Origin: JADJDM01 sp044352985
Lineage (GTDB): Bacteria > Bacteroidota > Bacteroidia > B-17B0 > Aurantibacillaceae
Direction: 5' to 3'
Length of the DNA: 64,000 nucleotides
Assembly (NCBI GenBank): GCA_044352985.1
Contig: JBILCU010000011.1
Coordinates: 58,757 to 122,756 of the forward strand
Positions 52,401 to 59,853 of the stretch are shown in pieces. Position 1 is the stretch's first letter, and each line of letters starts with the position of its first letter. The translations under genes and the position numbers were made by a program. The notes beneath the pieces were generated by a model. That model was not told the origin of the DNA. It did no database searches and saw only the letters and a list, made by a program, of their open reading frames with translations.

Positions 52401-53818
52401 ATTCGTTCAATGCCACAAATACAGGAAACACTGCTTTAGTTGCAATTATATCTGCAACCCCATCAGTTTTTGGTTGTAATGGATCAGCAAAAATGTTTTC
52501 AATAACTGTTAATCCAATTCCTAGCCTTACAGCAATTAACAGCCAAACTATTTGTGCAGGTCAACAAGTAAATCCAATCAATTTTACTTCATCAGTTAAT
52601 AATTCTATAATTGATTGGACAAACACTCAGCCTTCGGTTGGATTATCAAATGCAGGCACTGGCAACATAAATTCATTTACTGGTATTAATTCTGGTAATA
52701 CACCAAGTACTGCATTAATTACTGCTACTCCAACAGCAAATGGATGTGTTGGGGATCCTGAAAATTTTTCAGTTACTGTAAATCCAATTCCTGTATTAAG
52801 TGCTATTGGCAATCAAACAATTTGTTCAGGGCAATTAATAAATAGCATAAGTTATTCGTCATCAGTAACTAACAGTACTGTAAATTGGACCAATTCAACA
52901 ACCTCAATAGGTTTATCAGGTAATGGTACCGGAACTATTTCTACATTTACAGGAATAAATAATGGAACATTGCCGGTTACTGCAGTTATTACTGCAACTC
53001 CAACTGCTAATGGATGTATAGGTAACCCAATTAATTATTCAATTATAATAAATCCAAATCCGAATGCAATTGCTTCAAATAATACCTTTGAAAACTGTAA
53101 TTTAAATAATGCCACATTAACCATAGCCAATGCAACCGGAGGAACTGCCCCATATTTATATTCTTTAAATAATAGTACTCCTTCGGCTTCAGATTTAAAT
53201 TTCACCAATTTATCTGCAGGTACATATGCTTTGTCGGTTATAGATGCAAATGGCTGTACTTTTACCAAAACTGTTTCTATTACTAATATTCCTGGCCCAT
53301 CTGCTGATTTTGTTGCTAATCAGCAAAACGGTTCAGATACATTGAATGTTGACTTTACAAATCAATCATCTTATGGTAATAATATTACTTATTATTGGAA
53401 TTTTGGTAATGGTAATTTGGATACTACAACTAACTTAAATTTTTCACCAAATCAAACTTTTTATGGTACAAACACTTATACTGTTACACTAATTGCTAGT
53501 AATGGAATACCAGGATGTAATGATACAACTAGCTTATTGATTTATGTTGATATTAAACCATACATAGAGGTGCCAAATGTGTTTTCTCCAAATGGTGATG
53601 GCGCAAATGAGTATTTCTTTGTAAAATACAAAGGATATAAAGATTTAAATATGATTATCTATAATCGTTGGGGAAATAAATTATTTGAAACAACTAATCC
53701 TGGTTTAGGATGGGATGGAAATGGTGCAAGTGAAGGAACTTACTATTATATCGTTACCGGAAAAAGTATAACTAACGAACCATTTGAAACAAAGGGATAT
53801 TTAACGCTTGTGAAATAA
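49433..53818 (+). CDS. Large T9SS-exported repeat protein with gliding-type C-terminal domain
   Basis: This 1461-residue protein starts at TTG 49433, where a signal peptide begins (KTNFIFLHLIIGFAIL). An ATG at 49386 runs into a stop. An acidic and His-rich N-terminal section is followed by a jelly-roll-like domain (PCQNMDFSGGTTAWQG, TIWQTFRVSQNNF). Ig/PKD-like modules come next, including six consecutive 90-residue repeats (NQTLCSGQ, NSTINWTNS, TPTANGC, NFTVTVNP). Then there is a SprB-type repeat (NCNLNNATLTIAN, about 1225-1270) and a PKD module (YYWNFGNGNL). The C terminus (VPNVFSPNGDGANEYFFVKY, ending GYLTLVK) is the CHU_C/gliding motility domain for T9SS export. It is probably a surface adhesin; the ligand is unknown. 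Confidence 0.88.
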   Translation: MKTNFIFLHLIIGFAILTTSKITSQTADNQILKTNKEKIEHHHDSNHSSSDNLEEGKAYNLVKSLDLKLLKSRLIKEADATNQDFERFMAFDEFNLKFYILELKEKVADPKFNQLQFEAFVNQKFRESVFEFKRFLKEDKEFKAKISENEYTNLFNSVHKITNGGHTPNQPAAAGDPCQNMDFSGGTTAWQGNYCRGLGFWSDVNDDQCWNGFGNGQYTQMTGGNDGNFAAIPRVPIGSTRALRLGNTTSQNDRATIWQTFRVSQNNFIFVYKWAAVLNNAGNHSASTSPYFKVRMYVNYGTSNQQEINCASVNANSQTANQWGFSASGGYRYKNWTTMFVPLNNYIGQDVTIWFETSDCMVDGGTHEGYAYVWASCMPPDFNLSQPAICNGGNITITAPAGANNYSWSSSPAGAIQGSTTGQTITATQGNVTYSVTMTTNTQPPYAPCSVTLDTTIAVQSIVSPVFTQIPPICQGTSLSNLPTTSNNGITGSWSPAVNNAQTTNYTFLPNANQCANNTQMTIEVNPNITPVFNPINPICSGDQLTIPSISTNNISGIWSPQITNTTTTTYTFTPSAGQCANNASLSVIVNQSPTPQISGVNTICDGQSTTLIATNAATYDWNPSIGLNSTNSVNVNANPTTSTVYTLNVTDQNGCLGSTTYSVTVNPIPVLTPVNNQTLCSGQAVSGINFNSSVPNSTINWSNSETTISLSSSGTGNISTFNGINNSNSPITATLTATPTANGCVGAAQNFEITVNPVPVLTVIPNQSICSGNQVNEINFTSNVVNSIINWTNSQSSIGLASSGNGNITSFNGVNAGNTILTSTITAVPSANGCDGAPQSFSLIVNPIPSLTVVPNQTLCSGQQVSPINFNSSVANSTINWTNSETTIGLSGTGTGNISSFSGLNSGNTPLVSTIIATPTANGCIGAPQNFTVTVNPIPFLNDSPNQLLCSGNVANEIVFYPSVASTTVNWTNSQTSIGLSSSGTGNINSFNATNTGNTALVAIISATPSVFGCNGSAKMFSITVNPIPSLTAINSQTICAGQQVNPINFTSSVNNSIIDWTNTQPSVGLSNAGTGNINSFTGINSGNTPSTALITATPTANGCVGDPENFSVTVNPIPVLSAIGNQTICSGQLINSISYSSSVTNSTVNWTNSTTSIGLSGNGTGTISTFTGINNGTLPVTAVITATPTANGCIGNPINYSIIINPNPNAIASNNTFENCNLNNATLTIANATGGTAPYLYSLNNSTPSASDLNFTNLSAGTYALSVIDANGCTFTKTVSITNIPGPSADFVANQQNGSDTLNVDFTNQSSYGNNITYYWNFGNGNLDTTTNLNFSPNQTFYGTNTYTVTLIASNGIPGCNDTTSLLIYVDIKPYIEVPNVFSPNGDGANEYFFVKYKGYKDLNMIIYNRWGNKLFETTNPGLGWDGNGASEGTYYYIVTGKSITNEPFETKGYLTLVK
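51428..53047 (+). repeat. Six in-frame 270-nt coding repeats
   Basis: The boundary GTxAATCC motif recurs at 51428, 51698, 51968, 52238, 52508 and 52778, and its degenerate form at 53048. The period is exactly 270 nt (90 codons) with no indel. The repeats encode the NxTxCSGQ...INWTNS...TPTANGC modules of the protein above. Confidence 0.9.
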
Positions 53819-53985
53819 ATTTAAAGTGTTTTAAATAGTTGAGAATCTAATTTAAAACAGCGTTTGTTCGTGGCTTACGCTCGGGTAAAATAAAAAATCC
53901 GGCCTAGCGTTTTTGATTTTAGGTTCCACTTTATTTCGCTTCGTGTAGATTTTTGTGCAGCGTAGCCTTTCAAAAATCAGTGAAT

Positions 53986-54053
53986 AAAAAACTCCTTATT
54001 CTCTCCCTCTCCTTTGGAGAGGGCTGGGGTGAGGTCTGCAGCCGGGAGTTTTT
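53986..54053 (+). repeat. Dispersed palindromic repeat with nested hairpins
   Basis: AAAAACTCC at 53986-53994 pairs with GGAGTTTTT at 54045-54053, enclosing a perfect inner hairpin (CCCTCTCC at 54005-54012, loop TTT, GGAGAGGG at 54016-54023). The inner CCTCTCCTTTGGAGAGGG and the following CTGGGGTGAGG are typical of repeats scattered through Bacteroidota genomes. It lies in the gene-free gap 53819-54341, whose first part (53870-53980) contains further mixed, less clear repeat-like sequence. Confidence 0.6.
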
Positions 54054-54072
54054 TTGTTTCTTTTTGAGTTTA

Positions 54073-54092
54073 CCCTGAGCGACGTCGAAGGG
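54073..54092 (+). repeat. CCCTGAGC..GTCGAAGGG-type dispersed repeat
   Basis: CCCTGAGCGACGTCGAAGGG is a short palindromic repeat unit. Its core CTGAGC-nnn-GTCGAAG resembles the CTGAGC-TT-GTCGAAG core in the element interrupting the AraC pseudogene (minus strand of 32378-32403), which suggests a related family. Confidence 0.55.
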
Positions 54093-54235
54093 GCCAAAAA
54101 GAAAAATAAATTTTATAATGCAAAGGTTTTTAATGATTTACTGTAAATAACTTGCATTTATTTTTAAAAATTTCTGGTTAAAATTATCATTAACAAATAC
54201 TTAATTATTTCTAAGTAGAACCTAAATAAAGCAAA

Positions 54236-54263
54236 AAAGGGTTGCTGAAAATAGCAACCCTTT
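54236..54263 (-). terminator. Second terminator hairpin after the M43 protease
   Basis: An 11-bp stem (54236-54246 with 54253-54263) with a 6-nt loop is flanked on the 3' side (minus) by a run of A/T. It shares the GGTTGC/GCAACC stem core with the hairpin at 54291-54322. It may also stop transcription from the opposite side. Confidence 0.65.
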
Positions 54264-54290
54264 CTTCATAATTTACTTTAATTTCTACAA

Positions 54291-54322
54291 AAAAAAGAGG
54301 TTGCCATTGGCAACCTCTTTTT
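54291..54322 (-). terminator. Terminator of the M43 metalloprotease gene
   Basis: The perfect 9-bp stem GAGGTTGCC/GGCAACCTC (54297-54305 with 54309-54317) has a 3-nt loop. A6 on one side and T5 on the other make it bidirectional. It lies about 20 bp after the stop at 54342. Confidence 0.85.
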
Positions 54323-54341
54323 GATTTTAGTTAGAATATTA

Positions 54342-56570
54342 TTATTCAATTACAACTTTACGAATTAATTTTTCGCTTGCAGTTGAAACTGTAATTAAAT
54401 AAACGCCTTTTGCAGCATCGTTTAAACGAATAGTTTTTGTTTCAGCAGAAACATTATTGTCAGTCTCTGAGTAAACAGTTTGCCCTAACATATTTGTTAC
54501 TTCAATTTTTACATTGCTTTGGTTTTTTAAAGCAAATGCAAGATTTATTATCCCAGAACTAGGGTTAGGGAAAATTGAAATCTGACTATTTAATTCGCTA
54601 GCAGCTAAACCAACTGATGCTGGACAAACAATAGGGAAAATACCTAATGTGGAATTCCCACCCCAAGCAGAGGCATTACTAAATGCATACCAAGCGTTAC
54701 TGCTCCAATATTCCCATGCTGTATTTGTTGCTGGTCCGTTTAAAGTATCCATCATGTATACAACAGCAGTGTCTCCAGATGTTGTAGGTAGCTTAATTCC
54801 AGCAAAAAATTCGTTTGCAGTTAAAGTATATGGTGTAGCAAATGTATGAGAATATGCTAATATGGTTTGATTTTGAACGCCGTTTGTATTTATTGTTCCT
54901 AATGTTACACTTTCGCTTTTTACCGCTGCACCTGCTGGTCCAGAAGTATTGTTCCCATTATATAACTCAATAGATAATGTACCTGTATTACTTCCGCCTG
55001 TTCCATTATTGCCATTTTTGTAGAAGTAAGTAATAACACCAGTAACTCTATTACCAGATATACCAGCTTGAGTATGGTATTCAGCTTTAATTTTATCGCT
55101 ATAACCATTATTACCTGCCACATATCCGCCACCGTTTGCTGAAGGTATAGTGTAGTTTACCAATTGGTCTCCTGGATTAACCAATGTATCGCATTGAGAT
55201 AATACACAATTATTTATGGTAATAACTTTTGTTGAGGTACTTGGACTACCTGCAGAACTTGAAGCTACAAGCGTAACGGTATAATTTCCTGTGTTAGCAA
55301 ATGTAATGGTTGGAGCCGTAGCTGTAGTACTTGAGAAAGTTACACCGGTTGATGGAGAAGATGACCACAGATAAGTAGGACTTGGACTTCCGCTTGATGA
55401 GTTAACAGCAGTTACTGCATTTCCTACGCAGCCCGAAGCAGGTATTGTAAACGCTGCAGTTGGTGGAACAGGTGCAGTATTACATAAACCATGTGTGCCT
55501 AAAAATTTTCTATATGTACCATTTGCCATAGCAGTTTGCATACGTGTTGACTGATTTAAGGTAAACATATACATACAGGCATCGTTTACATAATCCATGT
55601 AATTCATAAACATTTCACCGGTTGTATTTGCTGAGCAAGTTCCAACATTGTAAGGGTGTGTTTGACAATTGTAGTTTGCTGTATTTGCAGGAGGTGTATC
55701 ATTACAATAATCAGTTGCACAAGTGCCATCTCCCCAAATGTGTCGTAAACCTAACCAGTGGCCAACCTCATGCGTAGCTGTTCTTCCCTTGTTATAAGGA
55801 GCAGCTGCTGTAACTGAAGTGCCAACTGCCTGGTAGTTTAATACAACGCCACAAGTGCTTGCTGTTTCAACACCTGATAAACCTGTTAAAGTTGAGGCAG
55901 CAGGGAAAGATGCAAAACCTAACAACTGAGAGTTTGTTGCTTTAGCAACCCAAATGTTCAAGTATTTGGCAGGATCCCAAATGGTAGCAGGTTTAATGGT
56001 GTTATTAAATAAAGTTTGAAATGCACTGGATGAACTTGCTGCTCCCGGATCAGTTGCTCCTGAAATTGTATTCCACTTTTTTCTTTCAATTCCAGGTTCA
56101 GCTAAAATATTCCCCTGTGGATCTTTAAGGGCTAAACAGAATTGAATTCCGGTATTTCCTGCTTTTACAGATTGGAATGTAGAAGGTATGCTACTTGCAT
56201 CAGCATTTGTTCCTGCATAATCATTATTTAATACGGTCATTTGCTCAGTAATACGAGCTGCAGCAATATTTTCCTGTGTAATTGAATTTTGATTATGTAT
56301 AATGTGAAAAATAACAGGTATGTTGTAAGTTGGCATAGTTACTTTTCCTGTGGCATCTGTATGTGCTTTTACAAACTCTGCAACTTGCCTGTTAAATTCT
56401 TCGTCCCATTGTTGAGAAGGAATTGGTGTTGAACATTTCTCAAAAGGAGCTTGATCAGAAACCCCATTTTTTGTGATTTGTTTTGTAGGAGCAATCGTAA
56501 AATTTTGCGAAAAAATTGTAGAAACTCCCAATAACAAAAACGTACCTGCTGTTAGTATTCGTTTTTTCAT
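54342..56570 (-). CDS. Secreted M43 (pappalysin/cytophagalysin) zinc metalloprotease
   Basis: The 742-residue protein has a signal peptide (to about residue 22, IFSQN) and the M43 zinc motif THEVGHWLGLRHIWGD. Its three ligands are the two His of HExxH and the distal His. The Met-turn region MNYMDYVNDACMYMF follows. A PKD domain comes next (about residues 390-460, PPTAAFTIPASGCVGNAV), then a longer beta region and a T9SS type A sorting domain (about 665-742, ISIFPNPSSGIINLAFAL, then GVYLITVSTA). It should digest extracellular proteins. It is a single gene with two terminator hairpins after it. Confidence 0.93.
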   Translation of the reverse strand: MKKRILTAGTFLLLGVSTIFSQNFTIAPTKQITKNGVSDQAPFEKCSTPIPSQQWDEEFNRQVAEFVKAHTDATGKVTMPTYNIPVIFHIIHNQNSITQENIAAARITEQMTVLNNDYAGTNADASSIPSTFQSVKAGNTGIQFCLALKDPQGNILAEPGIERKKWNTISGATDPGAASSSSAFQTLFNNTIKPATIWDPAKYLNIWVAKATNSQLLGFASFPAASTLTGLSGVETASTCGVVLNYQAVGTSVTAAAPYNKGRTATHEVGHWLGLRHIWGDGTCATDYCNDTPPANTANYNCQTHPYNVGTCSANTTGEMFMNYMDYVNDACMYMFTLNQSTRMQTAMANGTYRKFLGTHGLCNTAPVPPTAAFTIPASGCVGNAVTAVNSSSGSPSPTYLWSSSPSTGVTFSSTTATAPTITFANTGNYTVTLVASSSAGSPSTSTKVITINNCVLSQCDTLVNPGDQLVNYTIPSANGGGYVAGNNGYSDKIKAEYHTQAGISGNRVTGVITYFYKNGNNGTGGSNTGTLSIELYNGNNTSGPAGAAVKSESVTLGTINTNGVQNQTILAYSHTFATPYTLTANEFFAGIKLPTTSGDTAVVYMMDTLNGPATNTAWEYWSSNAWYAFSNASAWGGNSTLGIFPIVCPASVGLAASELNSQISIFPNPSSGIINLAFALKNQSNVKIEVTNMLGQTVYSETDNNVSAETKTIRLNDAAKGVYLITVSTASEKLIRKVVIE

Positions 56571-56684
56571 GGTTATAATTTTAAATTAATTTTATCAAAT
56601 GAATAAAAAAAACTTTACAAACACAAACCGTTCATCAAAAATTAAATAATTAATTTAGTCATTTACTGTTATATATTTACGTGC

Positions 56685-57368
56685 ATGGCATTTAAGAAAA
56701 TTTTACTTGTTGAAGACGAATCCAACTTAGCTTCTATTATTCAGCTTAACCTCGAAATGGAAAATTATGAGGTATTAACTTGCGATAATGGTTTACAAGC
56801 AGTGGATTGGTTTAAAAATCATCAGCCAGATTTAGTAATCTTAGATATTATGTTGCCTGAGTTAAATGGTATAGAAGTTTGCAAGCAAATAAAAAAAATA
56901 AATACCGATGTTCCGGTTTTATTTTTGTCGGCTAAAAGCAGTGGTTCAGAGAAAATTGAAGGTTTAAAAGCTGGAGCCGACGACTATTTGACAAAACCGT
57001 TTAACTTAGAAGAGTTAATTTTGCGTGTTCAAATTTTATTGCGCAGATTTCCGGTAAAAGCACAGGAAGATAAATATCATTTTCATGGTTTTGAAATTAA
57101 TTTTATTAATTATTCCATTTCGGACTCACAACAAAATTCGGTAACACTTACCAATCGCGAAATGAAACTTCTTAAAATGCTTATTTCTAGAGAAGGCCAG
57201 GTGATTTCTAGAGATGAAATCATGAAACAATTATGGACGGTAAATGAAAATCCATCTTCCCGAACTATTGATAATTATATCTTGAATTTTAGGAAAATTT
57301 TCGAGAAAAACGATCTTAAATACTTTCATTCTATAAGAGGTGTAGGATATAAATTTTTAGTTCCTTAA
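56685..57368 (+). CDS. OmpR/PhoB-family response regulator, no adjacent kinase
   Basis: The 227-residue protein has a receiver domain with acidic pair Glu10/Asp11, phosphoacceptor Asp54 (LVILDIMLPELNG), switch Ser82 (LFLSAK) and Lys104 (YLTKPF). A winged-helix DNA-binding domain follows (about 128-227, LTNREMKLLKMLISREGQ, SRTIDNYILNFRKI). It should be activated by phosphorylation. The next gene is lpxK after 46 bp; no histidine kinase is in the window, so its partner lies elsewhere. Confidence 0.95.
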   Translation: MAFKKILLVEDESNLASIIQLNLEMENYEVLTCDNGLQAVDWFKNHQPDLVILDIMLPELNGIEVCKQIKKINTDVPVLFLSAKSSGSEKIEGLKAGADDYLTKPFNLEELILRVQILLRRFPVKAQEDKYHFHGFEINFINYSISDSQQNSVTLTNREMKLLKMLISREGQVISRDEIMKQLWTVNENPSSRTIDNYILNFRKIFEKNDLKYFHSIRGVGYKFLVP

Positions 57369-57414
57369 TTTGATTTTTATAAATATGCTATATTTGGAAT
57401 TGTTGAGCTAAATT

Positions 57415-58512
57415 TTGAAACAGATTTTATACATATTACTTTATCCGCTATCATTACTTTATGGTTTTATTACTTGGTTAAGAAACCGATTGTACGATAC
57501 TAATTTTTTAAAGCCTTTCGTTTTTGATAAAACAAAAGTAATTGCCATCGGTAATTTATGTGCAGGTGGTTCGGGTAAAACACCAATGTCAGATTACATA
57601 GCGCAGCTTTTAAAAAGCGAAACTAAAGTTGCTGTTTTAAGTAGAGGATACAAAAGAAAAACAGATGGTTTTGTTTTGGCTAATGAGCATTCAACCTCAG
57701 ATCAGATTGGCGATGAACCAATGTTGCTGCATCTAAAACATCAAGATATTGTTGTTGCTGTTGATGCTAAACGAAAAAGAGGAATAGAGAAATTACAAAA
57801 ACTAAATGATGCACCTGAAGTGGTAGTATTAGATGATGCCTTTCAGCATCGTTCTGTTAAACCTGGCATGAGCATATTGCTAACAGAATATTCAAATTTG
57901 TATATTCATGATTTTATGTTGCCATCAGGCAGATTAAGAGAGTTTAAAGAAGGAGCTATTCGTGCTGATATCATAATCGTTACAAAAACACCTCAGCATG
58001 CAACCGGTATAGAAATTAGAAGCGTGATCAAAGATATAAAACCATTGCCTTACCAACAGTTGTTTTTCTCTTATATCAATTACGGAAAATTAGTTCACAT
58101 CTTTAATCATAAAAATCAAATCGAACTGGAACAGGAATTATACAAATACAGTGTGTTGTTGGTAACCGGTATCGCAAATAACAAAGATTTATTTACGTAT
58201 GTTAAAGAATATGCAAATGAGGTAAAGGCATTATCTTATGCTGATCATTTTGATTACACTGCTGAACATATACAACAAATCAAGAATCAATTTTCCTCTT
58301 TGCAAGGAGATTTTAAAATCATCATCACCACAGAAAAAGATGCGGTAAAATTCAATTCTGAAAAACTTAAAACGTTACTAGAAGATTTACCGATGTATGT
58401 ATTGCCTATTGAAATGGACTTTAAAACAAAAACAGAAGAGTTTAACGAATTAATACTTAAATATGTTAGAACAAATAAAATCTACCACGCAAAATATTCA
58501 GCAGGCAACTAA
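57415..58512 (+). CDS. lpxK: Tetraacyldisaccharide 4'-kinase (lipid A biosynthesis)
   Basis: The 365-residue membrane-associated kinase phosphorylates the 4' position of the lipid A disaccharide. It has an N-terminal hydrophobic helix (LYILLYPLSLLYGFITWL), Walker A CAGGSGKTPMSDYIA (GGSGKT at 51-56), VLSRGYKRKTDG, DEPMLLHLKH and VVLDDAFQHRSVKPG with the catalytic-region Asp-Asp. The start is TTG 57415, giving LKQILYILLYPL with no upstream ATG. Its last 50 bp overlap the following pnp gene in another frame. Confidence 0.95.
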   Translation: MKQILYILLYPLSLLYGFITWLRNRLYDTNFLKPFVFDKTKVIAIGNLCAGGSGKTPMSDYIAQLLKSETKVAVLSRGYKRKTDGFVLANEHSTSDQIGDEPMLLHLKHQDIVVAVDAKRKRGIEKLQKLNDAPEVVVLDDAFQHRSVKPGMSILLTEYSNLYIHDFMLPSGRLREFKEGAIRADIIIVTKTPQHATGIEIRSVIKDIKPLPYQQLFFSYINYGKLVHIFNHKNQIELEQELYKYSVLLVTGIANNKDLFTYVKEYANEVKALSYADHFDYTAEHIQQIKNQFSSLQGDFKIIITTEKDAVKFNSEKLKTLLEDLPMYVLPIEMDFKTKTEEFNELILKYVRTNKIYHAKYSAGN

Positions 58513-59275
58513 TCATTTTCAACCTGAAGTTGGAATAATTTTAGGGACAGGTTTAGGCGGCTTAGTAAAAGAAATTCAGGCGGAGTACGTGTTACCTTAC
58601 GAGCAAATTCCAAACTTTCCTGTAAGCACTGTAGAAGGGCATTCGGGCAAGTTAATTTTTGGAACATTAGGTGGAAAAAAAGTTGTTGCCATGCAAGGTC
58701 GTTTTCATTATTATGAAGGATACACTATGCAACAGGTTGTTTTTCCGGTAAGAGTAATGAAATATTTAGGAATTAAAACGCTTTTTGTATCAAATGCTAG
58801 TGGTGGTGTTAACCCTGATTTCGAAATTGGTGAAATCATGATTATTGATGATCACATTAATCTTTTTCCAAACCCACTAATTGGTAAAAATGAACCAGAA
58901 TTAGGTACACGTTTTCCTGATATGAGCGAACCTTACGATCATCAACTTATAGCAAAAGCACATGCCATTGCAAAACGATTAAATATAAAAGTTAGTCAGG
59001 GATGCTATGTAGGCTTAACCGGCCCTACTTTAGAAACACCCGCAGAATATAAATACGTACGTGTAATTGGTGGCGATGCGGTAGGAATGAGTACTGTGCC
59101 TGAAGTAATTGCTGCTCGTCATATGGGTTTGCCTTGCTTTGCCATTAGTATTGTTACCGATTTAGGTGTGCCCGGTAAAATTCAGGAAACTACGCACGAA
59201 GATGTTCAACGAGTTGCTGCAGTGCAAGAACCAAAAATGACTTTAATAATGAAAACATTAGTAAGTGAGATGTGA
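58463..59275 (+). CDS. Purine-nucleoside phosphorylase
   Basis: The 270-residue enzyme of the trimeric type cleaves inosine, guanosine and related nucleosides with phosphate. Motifs are GIILGTGLGGLV, VEGHSGKLIFG, GRFHYYEGY, VSNASGGVNP, and GPTLETPAEYKYVRVIGGDAVGMSTVPEVIAARHMG. The ATG at 58463 lies 50 bp inside the end of lpxK, so the two are co-transcribed. A terminator stem overlaps the stop codon. Confidence 0.95.
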   Translation: MLEQIKSTTQNIQQATNHFQPEVGIILGTGLGGLVKEIQAEYVLPYEQIPNFPVSTVEGHSGKLIFGTLGGKKVVAMQGRFHYYEGYTMQQVVFPVRVMKYLGIKTLFVSNASGGVNPDFEIGEIMIIDDHINLFPNPLIGKNEPELGTRFPDMSEPYDHQLIAKAHAIAKRLNIKVSQGCYVGLTGPTLETPAEYKYVRVIGGDAVGMSTVPEVIAARHMGLPCFAISIVTDLGVPGKIQETTHEDVQRVAAVQEPKMTLIMKTLVSEM

Positions 59276-59294
59276 GAATTTCTCTCACTTTTTT
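59272..59294 (+). terminator. Terminator overlapping the stop of purine-nucleoside phosphorylase
   Basis: GTGAGA at 59272-59277 pairs with TCTCAC at 59283-59288, followed by TTTTTT. The stem begins at the TGA stop (59273-59275), so it ends the lpxK-pnp transcript. Confidence 0.75.
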
Positions 59295-59302
59295 AATTTG
59301 TA

Positions 59303-59803
59303 ATGATTGCATTAATTAATAATACGTTTAAAAAAAAAGCAACACTGCTTGTTTTCATTTATTTTATTTCTTTAGCAGTTTTTTCGCAATCAAAAATCAC
59401 TATTTATAAAATAGATGATTTAATTACTCGTATAGAAAAAAACAACGATACATTGTACATTGTAAACTTTTGGGCAACCTGGTGTAAACCTTGTGTAGCT
59501 GAGTTGCCTGATTTTGAAAAAGTGAATAATGAATTTAAGCTGCAAAAAGTAAAAGTGCTTTTAGTAAGTATGGATTTTAAAGAAGAAATAGATAAACGTG
59601 TTTTGCCTTTTATTTCAAAAAATAATTACTCAACAGAAGTTGTTTTATTAGACGAAACAAACGGTGATTTTATCAATAAAATTCATTCAGATTGGAGCGG
59701 TGCAATTCCTGCCACGTTATTAATCAAAAACTCTAAAAAAATCTTTATTCCTAAAAAAATCAATTACGAAGAATTAAAAACAAAAATTATTTCTTCACAA
59801 TAG
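59303..59803 (+). CDS. TlpA/ResA-like periplasmic thioredoxin-fold protein
   Basis: The 166-residue protein has a signal or anchor sequence (residues 13-30, ending VFSQS). A thioredoxin fold follows with active site Trp60-Cys61-Lys-Pro-Cys64 (FWATWCKPCVAELP), VLLVSMDF, and a cis-Pro loop (SGAIPATLLIKN). Such proteins reduce or oxidise periplasmic cysteines, for example in cytochrome maturation or oxidative stress. The partner is unknown. It has its own space after a terminator. Confidence 0.87.
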   Translation: MIALINNTFKKKATLLVFIYFISLAVFSQSKITIYKIDDLITRIEKNNDTLYIVNFWATWCKPCVAELPDFEKVNNEFKLQKVKVLLVSMDFKEEIDKRVLPFISKNNYSTEVVLLDETNGDFINKIHSDWSGAIPATLLIKNSKKIFIPKKINYEELKTKIISSQ

Positions 59804-59836
59804 TGTATTTTGATTTTTCACTTCAAAGGTAAAAAG

Positions 59837-59844
59837 TAAATTTG
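59837..59844 (+). promoter_or_regulatory. -7 box upstream of dprA
   Basis: TAAATTTG matches TAnnTTTG and is separated from the dprA ATG (59854) by 9 nt. A TTTG at 59809-59812 lies a little farther upstream (24 nt) than usual. Confidence 0.45.
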
Positions 59845-59853
59845 TAGTTCCTC

